59,302 bases of DNA from Lingula anatina. Lineage: Eukaryota > Brachiopoda > Lingulata > Lingulida > Lingulidae. Shown in pieces: positions 1-11,406 of this stretch; position 1 is the stretch's first letter, and each line of letters opens with the position of its first letter. The notes under the pieces were generated by a model that was not told the DNA's origin, searched no databases, and saw only the letters and a list, made by a program, of their open reading frames with translations. Location of the stretch: positions 124,724 to 184,025 of the forward strand of contig NW_019775586.1 of assembly GCF_001039355.2 (NCBI RefSeq). The letters are read 5' to 3'. The translations under genes were made by a program, and so were the position numbers.

Positions 1-36
<36 letters not shown>
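1..36. repeat. Poly-T run at window edge
   Basis: Thirty-six T residues open the window. This may be a scaffold end, or the reverse strand of a poly-A tail near the collagen-like gene. No AATAAA is seen on the minus strand between it and the stop codon. Confidence 0.6.
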
Positions 37-38
<2 letters not shown>

Positions 39-126
39 CAAAACGAACAGTTTTTATCTCTTTAAAGTCGTACAAAAAACGATAAAGAATGGAAATGTAA
101 TAGATGAACAGAACACACGTTTATGT

Positions 127-3100
127 TTAATCAAGGCATTTTACAATCAGCTGAAGAATAAACTCACTCTTCACACTGGCGTGCTGCTCGTGGTTTAAGT
201 CTTTCAATTCGAATATATTCCCGCCGTTTTCGTTTGCGGTGATATTTGATCCGCCATGCAGCAGGGCGCTACAGTCACCCTTGGGTCCCTTTTGTCCCCT
301 TGACCCAGGCAAGCCCGTGTCTCCTTTAGGCCCCTGCGCCCCTTGAGAACCCTTTTCGCCCTTTAAAAGACGATTTTTAGAGTCGCCTTTGGATCCTTTC
401 TGTCCCGCTGGCCCTGGCAAACCCATCTCTCCTTTGGGGCCCTGCACTCCTTGGGAACCTTTTTCTCCCTTAACAAGACGAATATCAGAGTCGCCTTTAG
501 ATCCTTTCAGCCCAGTGAACCCAGGTAAACCCATCTCTCCTTTTGGTCCCTGCGCTCCAGGGGAACCTTTCTCCCCCTTAGCCCCTGGCCGTCCAGGGGG
601 ACCTCTTATTCCCTGCTGTGCTGACCGCCCAGATAAACCTTGTTCTCCCTTTATCCCAGCCACGCCTCTCGGTCCAGCGCCCCCCTTATCGCCTTTCAAA
701 CCATCTAAACCAGGGAGCCCAGCCACGCCCTTTGGACCTGGTTCGCCGGGTTTACCCTTCAGGCCATTGAGTCCTGACAGTCCGGGTGCACCTGGTTCCC
801 CTTTAGGACCTGATGGACCTGAAACGTATATATTTTGTGTAGATCGGACATTCTTTATAGAACATAGCGCATTCAGTCGGTAACAATAATACATTTATAG
901 AGATTTGTTCATTCGATATAGCGCCATGTCAATTTTGTATTTCAAGAGATGATCATTTTAAGTACCAAATATCAATAGAAACAAAACGCAATCGCCGCGG
1001 TCCGTGTCGATTAAGCATTTTAATTGAGACCAAGTAAAATACGACATTGGCATGGGGTGTGAAGATCTCGCATTTTTGGAGCCTGGTAAAAGACGCACGC
1101 GCCGCTTCCTCTGGGCCATGGTGCAGTTTATTTTTCAATATGCCGTCGACCTGTGTCGACATGTGCCCCAAAGTATCAACTATAATGTAACATGAACTTC
1201 GACAGCTAAAGCACGTAAAACGACCTGAATGTAAAATATTCATCACTGTATTTTACGCAGTGTTTCAAACTCATGTTTATGTTACAGTATGCTTTTTAAT
1301 TGGGTTGAAGTTGTCTTGTGAATTTTTATTATTCCATTCACAAGGTTTAGCAATGTTTTCATAAGTGTAACCTAAAAAATGAATTCGTAACTAGTTTTAC
1401 CTTTTACGTCATTTTTTATTTGTTAAAGGCACTCTCCACGGGGTTTACCCGCCAAAATAAATTTTCCTCGAGAATAAGGCGATTTTCCATTCTCGCGAAT
1501 TATTGCTCGACCCGTCCCTGCATTTGGATTCGATTTCTTATTTAATTTTTTAATTATATAATTTAGTTCTTAAAGACTGGAAAGCCGTTTAGAACGACAT
1601 CTCCTTGCCCCATTTTTTTGTGGGCATAGTCTCGTTTTCGTGTATAATATTATTATAGATGTTGCAAGTTGTCAGGGCTACCTGAAAAGGCTGCGAAGAT
1701 TATAAACACTAAATGCGCTTCAGTTAATTTTTATGTAAAGGGTCTTTTTCGTTTTTAAGATCTGAATATGAAAATAAAAGAGGCTTTGCAGAATTTGATG
1801 GGATTTTCAAACCCGAAGAGACTACCTTTAAAAGTTGATCATAGGCCAATCAAGGGAGTAATTCCTTGAGCAAATCCATCGATTTTGAGAGAGATGGTTC
1901 TAAACAATTAAAAGTGGTATTGCGCACCTGGAATTTGAAGAGTTTCATTTTGACTATTCACGGAAAGTCTCAGTCCTTCAATCGTGGCATTTTGCGAGGA
2001 TACACTCCTTTCCAAATCTCTGACCCTGTCTTTTAAATAGTCTATTTCTGTTATTGTGGGCTCCATAGAGGCGATCCTATCCTGAAGTCGCATTACAATT
2101 GCACGTAGTAACTAAAAAAAAGACAAAGATGAAATAAATGAAGATGATAGAGCATATGAAAAAAAGCATAACAAATATAAGTACGTTAACTGAAGATAGA
2201 AGATAGAAACCTGGTATAATAATGGTGTACATTGATATGCAATGTTTCAGGTCCTATCCTCGAGACCCTACATGTATATCTAATCCTACGGCGTAAACGC
2301 TGCAGCAGTAACGTTAAAAACTAATCATCTGTTCCTTGGCCCACTTCTGACAGTTCCTGAAAATTTCATCAAAATTGATTGATTTATGTTGATGACAGAC
2401 AGACAGACAAACAAGCAAACAGGGGTGAAAACATTACCTCCTTGGCGGAGGTAATGATCACATGCTCATGAACCTCCCCCCCCCCCTCTCTCCTCTCTCT
2501 CTCTCTCTCTTTCTCGTTGCATTAATTAAGTAACATTATTGGAGGAGAAATAGTGACAAAATTTTGTTTATAATGATATTTCTGAATGCTGAAGAGAACG
2601 AGAAAATTACCACTCGTGGGTCGTTTGTCAAATGCATTTCTAATCAATAAAAAGCCCACCCCCTGGAGATTTGTAATGCACATAACATGTGCTGCAAGCC
2701 AAAGATCAAGTGTATTTTTTTATTTTGTGTCAACAAAAGCAGCTGAAACATCTTTGTCGCAAATAATAACGTACGCAAGGCACATAAGTTTTTTTTAAGG
2801 GGCAGGGGGGAGTGGGGAGGACAGAGGGGACCTGCAAGGTCATCCGTGTCTTCTGTTTCGTTCATTTCGTTCTTTGGAGCAAACATGTACACGGAATGAA
2901 GTTGAACCGAGGTGAATTTCGTTGCACAATTGTGTCACTCTCTCTCCTCTCTCCTACTAGCAGTCATGGGTCTTTGACCCTCGTGATATTGATATGAAGT
3001 GATCAATGAAATATTAACTCGCATTGCAAAGTATGAAATTGTCACTGTATAGGCTTCGTACCACGTTTTCTTATATGTGCAATGGCAATAGTAACTGCTT

Positions 3101-3670
3101 CTTGAAGTAAGTTGTCATTCTTTTACATACTGTGCTTTGTGATAAAGTCCAAACTATACAGCATTTCGCTTTAATGACCCATATTGATTACACGTAACAA
3201 CGTAAGAACTACATGTAACTGTACTTTTGTTTTCAAAAGTTTTGGTAGTCATAAGTTTCTAACAGGTCTGATTGTAATGTAAACAGCGTTGTAAACACTA
3301 CTTTCGAAACGGATAGAATTTCATGTTTGATGTTTAAAGTTTTGTTACTTATACCATGTTTTTTGTCTATGCTTGTACGGCTCTAGAACAGAAACGAGCG
3401 CAAACTAGATTATTATTTTCAAATGTTTGAATCAGATGGCCTTGACTGGAACTAACGGGACGCGTCTACGTGACGGCATTTATTTAAAGCTCGATCATTC
3501 ACCCAACAATCAACAGCACCGCACGTTTTACAACCTAGTGTTTCTATACACAGTTCAAGGAATACTTTCCCTACAAGAAGCGTCGATTGTTTAAGTACGT
3601 TTGCCCGTAAACGTCCTTAGCTTATTTGTATCAATGCTGGGATTAATCAAACCAAGCTTTCGAGCTCCAC

Positions 3671-3704
<34 letters not shown>

Positions 3705-4722
3705 CATCATCATCATCATCATCATCATGATGGTGATGATGATAAAGAAAGGAAAAATGGAACAAAATGTTTGCAACCAAAAGCGATTAATAAGCACCGT
3801 GTGAAATAGGCTACAGCAGCAAATCCCTTGCCACCTGTAAAAGTCAGTAATGACTATATCCTTAATATCTCAATAAACGACTTTCTTTACAAAAAATGAG
3901 ATTGGTTAACCATTCAAATTGGCTAAAATTTAATGTCTTGTCTGAACAATTTATCAGTGGCGGATTTAAGGGGGGTGTCAGGGGGTCCTGACCCCACCCC
4001 CCCTTCGATTTCTGAAAAAAAATCACGCCAATAGTCCCCTCTTGAAATTAGAATTTTACCGCTCGCCCTCTAAAATACCAAAAAATTTCGGGCCCTACCA
4101 GCGGGCCCCGAACCCCGCTCCAAAGGCTACTAGGGACGGCTTCGCATCGGCGTCCCCCCCTTTCAAATAATCCTGAACCCGCCCCAGGTTTATTGATTAC
4201 CGTCCAATTTGTAATCAAGAGCACGACAGTTTAGCCCATAGACAAATAGGATATTGTACCTGCTCATCGAGTAAAGACCCATGGTCTGATGTTCTCAGAT
4301 GCATGTTTGACATATTCTTTACATTTTAAGTTTTGGATACGCTACTTGATTATATCCGACGTGGGACGGGAATTTGCCTTGAGAATCATTTGCCTTAACC
4401 CCCCCCCCCCCAAAAAAAAAAAAAATTAATTAATATAATAAATAAAAAGCATATCTAACTTTACGAAAATACTGCTTGATAATAGCATTATTTTTACATA
4501 TAATTTTCTTGACTTTTTTGGAAAATGTTCTATAATCTGCTTACTTACTTGCACCTCGTTCATTGTAAATCCTTCCTCTTTCCCTTTTAATACTTCTGTT
4601 GAGTCGTCACATTTCTTTATATCAAATGCTTCGGACCAACGACTTTCGCAATCTGTAGTAGGCTGACCGATAACCAAACGGATAAACAATACACAATTGA
4701 CAAGAAAACAGTCGTGTCGCAT
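127..4722 (-). CDS. Secreted coiled-coil/collagen-like protein (3 exons)
   Basis: Three exons join in frame on the minus strand: 4722-4549 (phase 0, donor GTAAGT), 2111-1928 (acceptor TTTTTTTAG, donor CAG|GTGCGC, phase 1) and 818-127, giving 349 residues. Residues 1-24 are a signal peptide (MRHDCF start; an upstream in-frame TTG is not used). Residues 59-119 look like a coiled coil with two N-glycosylation sites (NAT, NET). Residues 120-301 are Gly-X-Y collagen, rich in KGEKG and KGDS. Three units of about 42 residues are separated by short non-collagen breaks (DSDIRLV, DSKNRLL). The tail of 48 residues has two cysteines and no recognised C1q, olfactomedin or SRCR domain. The family resembles trimeric secreted or scavenger-type collagens, where the coiled coil seeds the triple helix. 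A strong donor (GTGAGT at 167-162) inside the tail suggests that an alternative transcript could continue past the left edge. Exact function is unknown. Confidence 0.8.
2350..2458. repeat. Dispersed repeat with CAGACAGACAG and ACCTCC...GGAGGT hairpin
   Basis: Lies in intron 1 of the collagen-like gene. It has an A/T-rich lead, a CAGA tandem run and then a short hairpin (ATTACCTCC TTGGC GGAGGTAAT). I recall similar sequence as a widespread repeat end in invertebrate genomes; the class is not assigned. Confidence 0.55.
2475..2514. repeat. Poly-C and CT microsatellite
   Basis: A run of C followed by (CT)n in the large intron of the collagen-like gene. It directly follows the hairpin repeat. Confidence 0.9.
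3670..3744. repeat. (TAA)n followed by (TCA)n microsatellite
   Basis: Trinucleotide runs within intron 1 of the collagen-like gene. The isoleucine and methionine runs in overlapping ORFs come from it and are not proteins. Confidence 0.95.
3955..4188. repeat. G/C-run dispersed element with imperfect inverted ends
   Basis: Begins CAGTGGCGGATTTAAGG and ends CCTGAACCCGCCCCAGG, which are rough inverted copies. The centre holds G-runs and C-runs that can pair. It resembles the GGATCC-type dispersed repeats seen in many marine invertebrates. No coding capacity. Confidence 0.6.
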
Positions 4723-5308
4723 TTTGATACCCAAATTACTGCGCTTGTCGACTCTCTTCTTATGCCGAAAGCCGATTTGTCTTTTCTATTCTCCTAATAA
4801 CATGTAGCTGGAAGGATCCTTGCTAGTTGCCTTTAGATGAACAACATTCGCCCGGGACAGATACATGTAAGTATTCAAAACGGAATAAAACTAAATTTTC
4901 TATAAAAATCAATTTCACTTCTTCCACAAGAATTCTGGCTTTTGTTTGTGACTGCACAAGTCAGTCCTCGACTATTTGTATGCCGAATGGCCGCCAGTTT
5001 CCAAATATCACGTGGTGGTTGTGAGGTTCAAACGGGGACTCTAAACGAGAGAACCCAAATTTTCTACAAGTTGGATTAAATTTCTGTCTCGGTGACTACA
5101 CGAAAACCAATGAATTAGTGTGGTTTCATCGTTTTCTCAGTTACCACGGTAGCTGTCAAAACAACCCGTAAAAAAATTGTGTAGCTGAGGAAAAAGATCC
5201 AAAATCGATATTTCAGATGCCCCTTCGGATACACCGTGCTGGTATCTTGACGTTTTGTAGATGTGTCTCTCCAAAACTACACGGGATATAACTACCTATC
5301 CTTAACAC

Positions 5309-5680
5309 ATTCAACCATTTGTCCCCTCCCTTTAATTCAAATTACTCTTCTGTGAACTAATAAGAAGTCATAGATTTTTGTGAATTATTAAAATTATTAA
5401 AATGTTATTCTATGTCGACCCGTAAAATACCTACATGTGTATCTCCATGATAAAAAATATATTCAGCCATGTAGATTTTTTGTTTGTTNGATACGTTCAA
5501 CCCATTTCCTTCTTTTTATTCAAATTACTCTTCTGTGAACAAATAAGCAGTCATAGATTTTTGTGAATTATTAAAATTATTAAAATGTTATTCTATGTCG
5601 ACCCGTAAAATACCTACATGTGTATCTCCATGATAAAAAAAATATATATTCAGCCATGTAGATTTTTTTTTTTTTTGTTT
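5309..5680. repeat. Direct duplication flanking a single N (5490)
   Basis: About 180 bases (5309-5489) recur almost unchanged at 5491-5680, with the N exactly between them. Both copies contain the same TTCTATGTCGACCCGTAAAA segment. This is best read as an unmerged contig overlap, not a biological tandem repeat. Confidence 0.75.
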
Positions 5681-5833
5681 GTTACTACCAGTCACGGTGC
5701 TCGTGAACTTGTTGTTGCTTCAGAACTCTCACATCTGCTTGTTCTATTCAGATTAAATTGGAGAGTGAAGGCAGATGTGAGAGGCGAGAAGCGATAAAGT
5801 GTTTTAACACACGAGCACCCTGACCAGTTGTAA
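5681..5833. repeat. Fold-back (MITE-like) element
   Basis: The left end (CAGTCACGGTGCTCGTG) and right end (CACGAGCACCCTGACC) are inverted copies. Inner arms also pair (CTCTCACATCTGC with GCAGATGTGAGAG). About 150 bases, no ORF. Flanking target duplications could not be fixed. Confidence 0.6.
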
Positions 5834-8800
5834 TAAATAATCTTTGTGGCTGAAAATTTGTTTTATTACATTCCTGGTCAGTATGCACTTAAAGGAGATG
5901 AAAAGGGGGAGACTAGCTGGTTGGAAATATTTCTAAGACTTAAAAAGATGTAACGATGCGGATATGTATCCAATAAAATAACAATTAATCCGATTACTAA
6001 AATAAAATATGGAAAGTGAAATCCAAAAACGTAGAGGAAAATAAATTAGACAAATTTAAGTATAATACACACTAAACATATGGAAAATAAGTTGGTGAAC
6101 GTATACAGTGTAAAATATATAAGGGTCCCTTTAGGTAAACTCCTAACAGAGGGAAATATACTCGCAAATGCTTATGACTGATATCAGGAAGTTTTGGAGA
6201 AAATATTAATAACAATGAGAGTAAAATATTTTTTAAACCTTTAAAGGTACATACGAACCGAGCATCGGTGGAGCGTGGATTCCCAGTAACACATATAAAC
6301 CACTTCTATTAGTTTCTTATATGACTCCAATAAATTTGACATGCGGAGGGATAAACTGCATAGATCACTCGATCAGCCGTAAAAGACCTTAAGACTGCTC
6401 CTTTCTTTAAATTTTTGGTCATAAATTTAACCTACTTTTGTGACCTACTTTTCTGCTTCATTGACATACAGCATAGAATGCTAGCAGAAAAATCCTTTCA
6501 AACATCACTTTCAGGACAATTAAACTATGCCTTTTGGCAATTCTCTTACTTATACTACTTGAAACTATATGCTGGCATTTGGTTGACTTTTGTGGCAAAA
6601 AGTTGATATGTATCTTTAAAATTCAGATAGCGGCAGTTGTAACTTACTGAGTATTTTGTTCTTTCCATTACTGTGTTAAAATTACGGACATAATCTCAAC
6701 ACTTATGGTAGTGTAACCTACCGTAAGGAAACTGGGCAACACTGTTTATTGAATGGGACCCGCCTTGATGGTAATCACGAAGACAGACCCTTTTTGAACC
6801 CTAGCCTAAAGCTATATTTGCCTTGTGTGCCGGGGATGTTTTTTTTTTTTTTTTTTTTTTATTTTTTGGCACGCCCAGCTCGAAGAAATCCATTTTAACG
6901 GCTATGACAAGTCTCATAAGTTTTTTGTCTTATCTTCTATGGCAGAGACACTGGAGGCATAACAAGTGGTAAATGTAGCGTGACTAAATAAAAAAACCAC
7001 TTCTACATGTATCACAAATTGTTCAAAGATATTTCTGAGCTCCCATAAAAACGTAATTGGATAATGTGCAATAAAAAATTCTAAAACGGCGACACGTACG
7101 TCGACTTGTTAAATTGGAAAAAAAGGAGGGTCATTTCTTTTTTCTGGGTTACTCAATGACGAAAATAATCAAGAAAACGATTGCTTACAAAACACACACA
7201 CACCAATCCCAAACCTTGAAGCAAACTGATGGACGTATCTTGGTATAAAAATGTTATTTTAAAAACGCTCATCTTTAATGCTTAATTTTTTATAAATATT
7301 GGAAAGTTTGCATTCTGCAGTTTTTGACTTTTCAGTTTATTTCAATGTGTACGCGTAGTTTAACATGTAACAATTGTTGCCATATGTGGTGCAAGCAACG
7401 CGTTCAAGGACACCCCGGGCAAATATTTATAAACTGCTACTCTAGCTAAGAGTCCCTGTCAACAACTGTAATCCGAGTATAACTGAATAGATAATTTTAA
7501 ATTATTCATTTACAGGCCGAGATCCAAGTCAGACTATGTCCTACTGGAAGATATAAGTTCTTGAAATGATGCCGCATCCACCCCCACCCCCTCACCCGAT
7601 TCGCTATAAATTTGTGTACACGGTACATGACGTGAAGAAATAGTTTCAACTGTCCGGTATCGGAGTGCCCTTTCAAAAAGATGCTGTTTTTCAGAATTTA
7701 AGAAATTAATTTGGTGTTTCGTTTAATCGAGGCGTAAACAGGCACAGAATGAATGAGAGAATGCCATGCTCAATCGACCAAGATAAAAAATGGTCATTCG
7801 TCTCTTCTATAGAAGGAAATGGCGGACATTACCTTAAAAACCGTTCAAGCATTACGTCTGAAGGCAACTTCATATAAAAAGTGCCCTTTTGACGTTTAAC
7901 CCGCCAAATATGTACCCTTAAACGCACTTGATATTTAAAATCACACATTACGTTCTCAGACTGTGCCACAGGCTATATGAAAATTTATTTATATTTACTT
8001 CAATATTATTCGTAAAGACCAGCTCATGATTTTTCATATCTCAGTTATATATTTCTCTTCATTTATTAATTTTTAAATATTGCAGCAAAGTTTGGCTAAC
8101 CATCTACGGTCTGTGCTGGTGATGGTAACAGCTTAACAATTCAATACAGTTAACCATATGAATACTTTTTATTTATCATTGCTGAATTTCAATCTGGTTT
8201 AGGTGAATTAAAAATTAAAATATGTAGAGACAAGACTAAAACTACAATAATTTGTATGCAATTTTTATCATAGGCTTTTAAAATCAATGTTGTAGACGTA
8301 TTCATTTGAAGAAAGGTTGCACGTGCATGTTGTTAAGTTAATAGGCTGACGTCTTCACTTAATAAGTAAAGTAAGATCAAATAAGTAAAAGTCCATCGAG
8401 TTTTGAGTGTAAGTTTGAGGTAGATATATAGAAACGTGAGGATCTATTTCCTTAGTAGAAATTAATGTAGAATTCGAAATTAATATTTTCATTTTACGAG
8501 AAATGCCGTCAAATCAAAAGTACTTCGAGCTGATGACATAACAGGTACGTTTTTGAGGTGAAAATTGTGTTTTCGAATACAAGCAGATCTACCACAAATT
8601 AACTACTATCAACACCGTTTTAATATATATTTAATCACAACTATAATTACTACAATTTACCTGTTAATATCTGAATTAGCTTACAGAGTTACTTACTTAT
8701 TGGAACTTTTTTACACCAAATAAACAAAGAGGTTAAATTGGCGATAAATGGCGGAGCTTAAAAGTAGAAGCGCGTGGGGCAGTGAATGATATAACAAAAA

Positions 8801-9949
8801 GGGAACATTTTGCTCTGTGTTTAATTCTATTGCATTAATATGTAGATAAGTAATTTCCATACACGAAACGGGAAAAGTTATTTTGACCAATTTGGGCCAT
8901 TTTAACGAATGGCCTAGCATCTACCTAAATTTATTTGAGAGTCGAGAAGTGTGGAAGTCGTTTTCGTGTTAGGAAAAGATAGGAAATGTAAAAGTCACAT
9001 ATAGTTTTATTTGACTGGTAAATTCCACAATCAAATTGTAAAATCTGTCACGTGTTTAGCATCCACATGCAAACTGAATTTGGGTACGATCCAAGCAAGA
9101 TGAAATGCAAATAGTATTTTGATTTTTAATTGAAAATAAACCTCACATACATTGCCTAAGAAGAAAGTATTGAATGGTGGAATGGAAAAAGTAGAATAGA
9201 ATTTTTTTGTGATTACACAGAAGATAATGTAAAGAAAATAAGTAAAGGAGTGATCCAGTAAGGAAAATGGGATAAAAATACTCTTGTATTTGTACGTAAA
9301 GTTAGTCGGTGAATACATGTAAATGTTTGAAAGCTTCAACTCAACGTTATCATCACTACAGCATCAATTATAGTTAAATAATTATTAGCATTTTATTTAT
9401 TTTTTTTTTTAGCAACAAAGTACTACGCTACTTGGCAAGAGACAACTGTGCCAGTCATGTTCAACATCAAATACCTATATCAAGAACTGAATGTATTAAA
9501 AGAACTTAAGACACTCCATTTTATTGGAAATGGTGGAAAATGATTCTTGATGAAAAAAAAAAACATTTACATATATTATCAAGCAACTTGACCATCCAGA
9601 CAGGAGGTTTCCATTTATGTACCAGCAATGTGACCTTAGACTATACAGATTGCGGGATTTTATGGGCATTAAAAGTAATTGCTATTAGATACATCAATTT
9701 GAAGCACATATTTTGATTCAACCAGCTGCATTTTTTAGCAAATAAATGATGGAAATTTAACTGAAATGTCAAGCAGCATGCCAACTATGGACCTACTTTT
9801 ATTATTTGTTTAATTGCTTAATTATCTCGCAGTGCAGACTTTCACCACTGTATATATTCACATATCAACATATAGTAGCACTATCCATCCAAATCCCCCC
9901 ATGAACTGCACCGCTACTTGCAACCAATATATAACAAAGTTATTGAGTT

Positions 9950-10552
9950 CATCAAAATTCAACCTCTGCCTCCCCAGAAGGATCAGAAATATAGTCAACT
10001 TGTATTGGAACCTTACGAATAAATGTATGAACAGGAATCCTAGCCCAAACAACAGAGTCACAGTCACTAGAGCCATCATGGCGAGTATCCCTGAGGTAAA
10101 GTATATCATAAAACGCAGATGACAGAAGAAAAGGGCCTTCTGTAGGAAGAAATCGAAAGGCGTGCTGTTGTTCTTTTGTGTAAAGCGCAGGGCATAGGTC
10201 TCTGCTGACTGCAAACATGTTGCATGTGGACCTGTGAATGAACGTACTCTCCTTGGCACGGGGAACATTGAAGTACATGAGGGACGTCCTTCTTCCTCAA
10301 ATTCACCATGTGAAAACCAGCAGTGTACATCAGTATGAGAACCCAAGGGCACTTATTCTATCTGTGAAATTACTGGTAGCAGCTGAAGCACAGGTTCCTG
10401 GTCAATTTACATTCTCCTCTAAAATAGTTCCTATTAAACTGAAGCTATTGGGATTACTGCTGTTCAGCTGCCATGGATATACCAGCATGCGCTTGTTCTC
10501 TTCTGTAATATATTTATGCTGACCAAATTTTAGCAAGTTGCACAACAGCCCT
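9950..10552 (-). pseudogene. Decayed gene fragment, family not recognised
   Basis: Minus-strand reading from an acceptor-like TTTTTCTCAG near 10551 gives protein-like sequence broken in three places. First, a one-base shift follows a segment with VYPWQLNSSNPNSFSLIGT. Second, an in-frame TAA follows QLLPVISQIE. Third, a frame change falls within the GRPS/MYFNVP region. After the last break, 109 residues read open (10278-9952), with MYFNVPRAKESTFIHRST near the start and VPIQVDYISDPSGEAEVEF at the end. The composition is that of a real globular protein. Introns too short to be real would be needed to rescue the breaks, so a relic is the simplest reading. I cannot name the parent family. Confidence 0.55.
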
Positions 10553-11406
10553 GAGAAAAAAAAAAGACAACCAGATCAAATGGATAAAAAGGAAAGACAG
10601 TATGAAACAGATAAGCAAACTTAACAGCTCACAACAGTAAATAGTTATAAACTCTGTAAAGATCATTTACAACAGTGCTACTAAATGTATGGCAAACTTA
10701 GAACTCTGTAACATTTTCAGTTGAATTATTATACCAGTAGACCATATGTGTTTAACTTGCCTTAAGGAATCATATGTAAGTCTGCATTAAATGAATGCAT
10801 CATTGATCTATAGTTTATCTTTGGATTGCAGAGCGTGTAGTACAAGTAGGAAACAATTTGTAATCAGAACGCTCAAACAGACCCAACAGGGCCCGTGCGA
10901 CACACCAAACACTTAATTACTTCAGTTTTCGGACTTAAACGCTGCGCTAAGTACATACGCCTACATTAGTGATTAGCCTGTAAATCCAGACAAACCAACG
11001 TACCATAGCTCTACATTGAATGCAAAGTGCTACAAAGACCCAGATTCTCTTCACAGGCAAAATATGAGAAACCACACATAAACATAACTTCAGCAACAAA
11101 CTCCAGTCACTTTCACTTTCTCATTCAAGCATTTATGGAATACTTGTGACTTGCGTTTCTGGGTTTCTTCGAGAATCAGGACGACCCACACAGGTCAAAG
11201 TCGTAAAATGTGACATGCGAATGTCGTGTTTTTAATTGATAGAAGGCATTTTTAATTAAATGAGGTATTCTTTATAGGCATTTATAGTGAGATGTAGAGT
11301 TCTCTTATCTGGAATCACGAGGATTAAAGTTGACAACAACGACTGCAAAAATGTAAAGTACCTAAATACGAAATCGAAAAGGGCAGAGAATTAACTTCGA
11401 TACAAC
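10553..11406. other. Upstream region of the ACBD6 gene
   Basis: About 850 bases with no ORF or clear repeat. It presumably holds the promoter and 5' UTR of the ACBD6 gene that starts at 11407. No TATA box at a convincing distance was seen. Confidence 0.5.

Larger units (their letters stand above)
4723..9949. other. Non-coding stretch upstream of the collagen-like gene
   Basis: About 5.2 kb of A/T-rich DNA. It holds the N-joined duplication near 5490, one fold-back element (5681-5833) and a poly-T run at about 6839-6860. The short ORFs here lack codon bias, splice context or family resemblance. No tRNA or conserved exon was seen by eye. Confidence 0.6.

Noticed and set aside
389-883. Proline-rich plus-strand ORF of 164 codons
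   Set aside because: It is the reverse-strand shadow of the Gly-X-Y collagen repeat; the minus strand has the splice sites and domain.
953-1246. Minus-strand ORF of 97 codons between collagen gene exons 2 and 3
   Set aside because: Composition is plausible, but no acceptor/donor pair with the needed phase was found, and exons 2 and 3 join cleanly without it.
3591-3804. ORFs with long Ile or Met runs
   Set aside because: Products of the (TAA)n/(TCA)n microsatellite.
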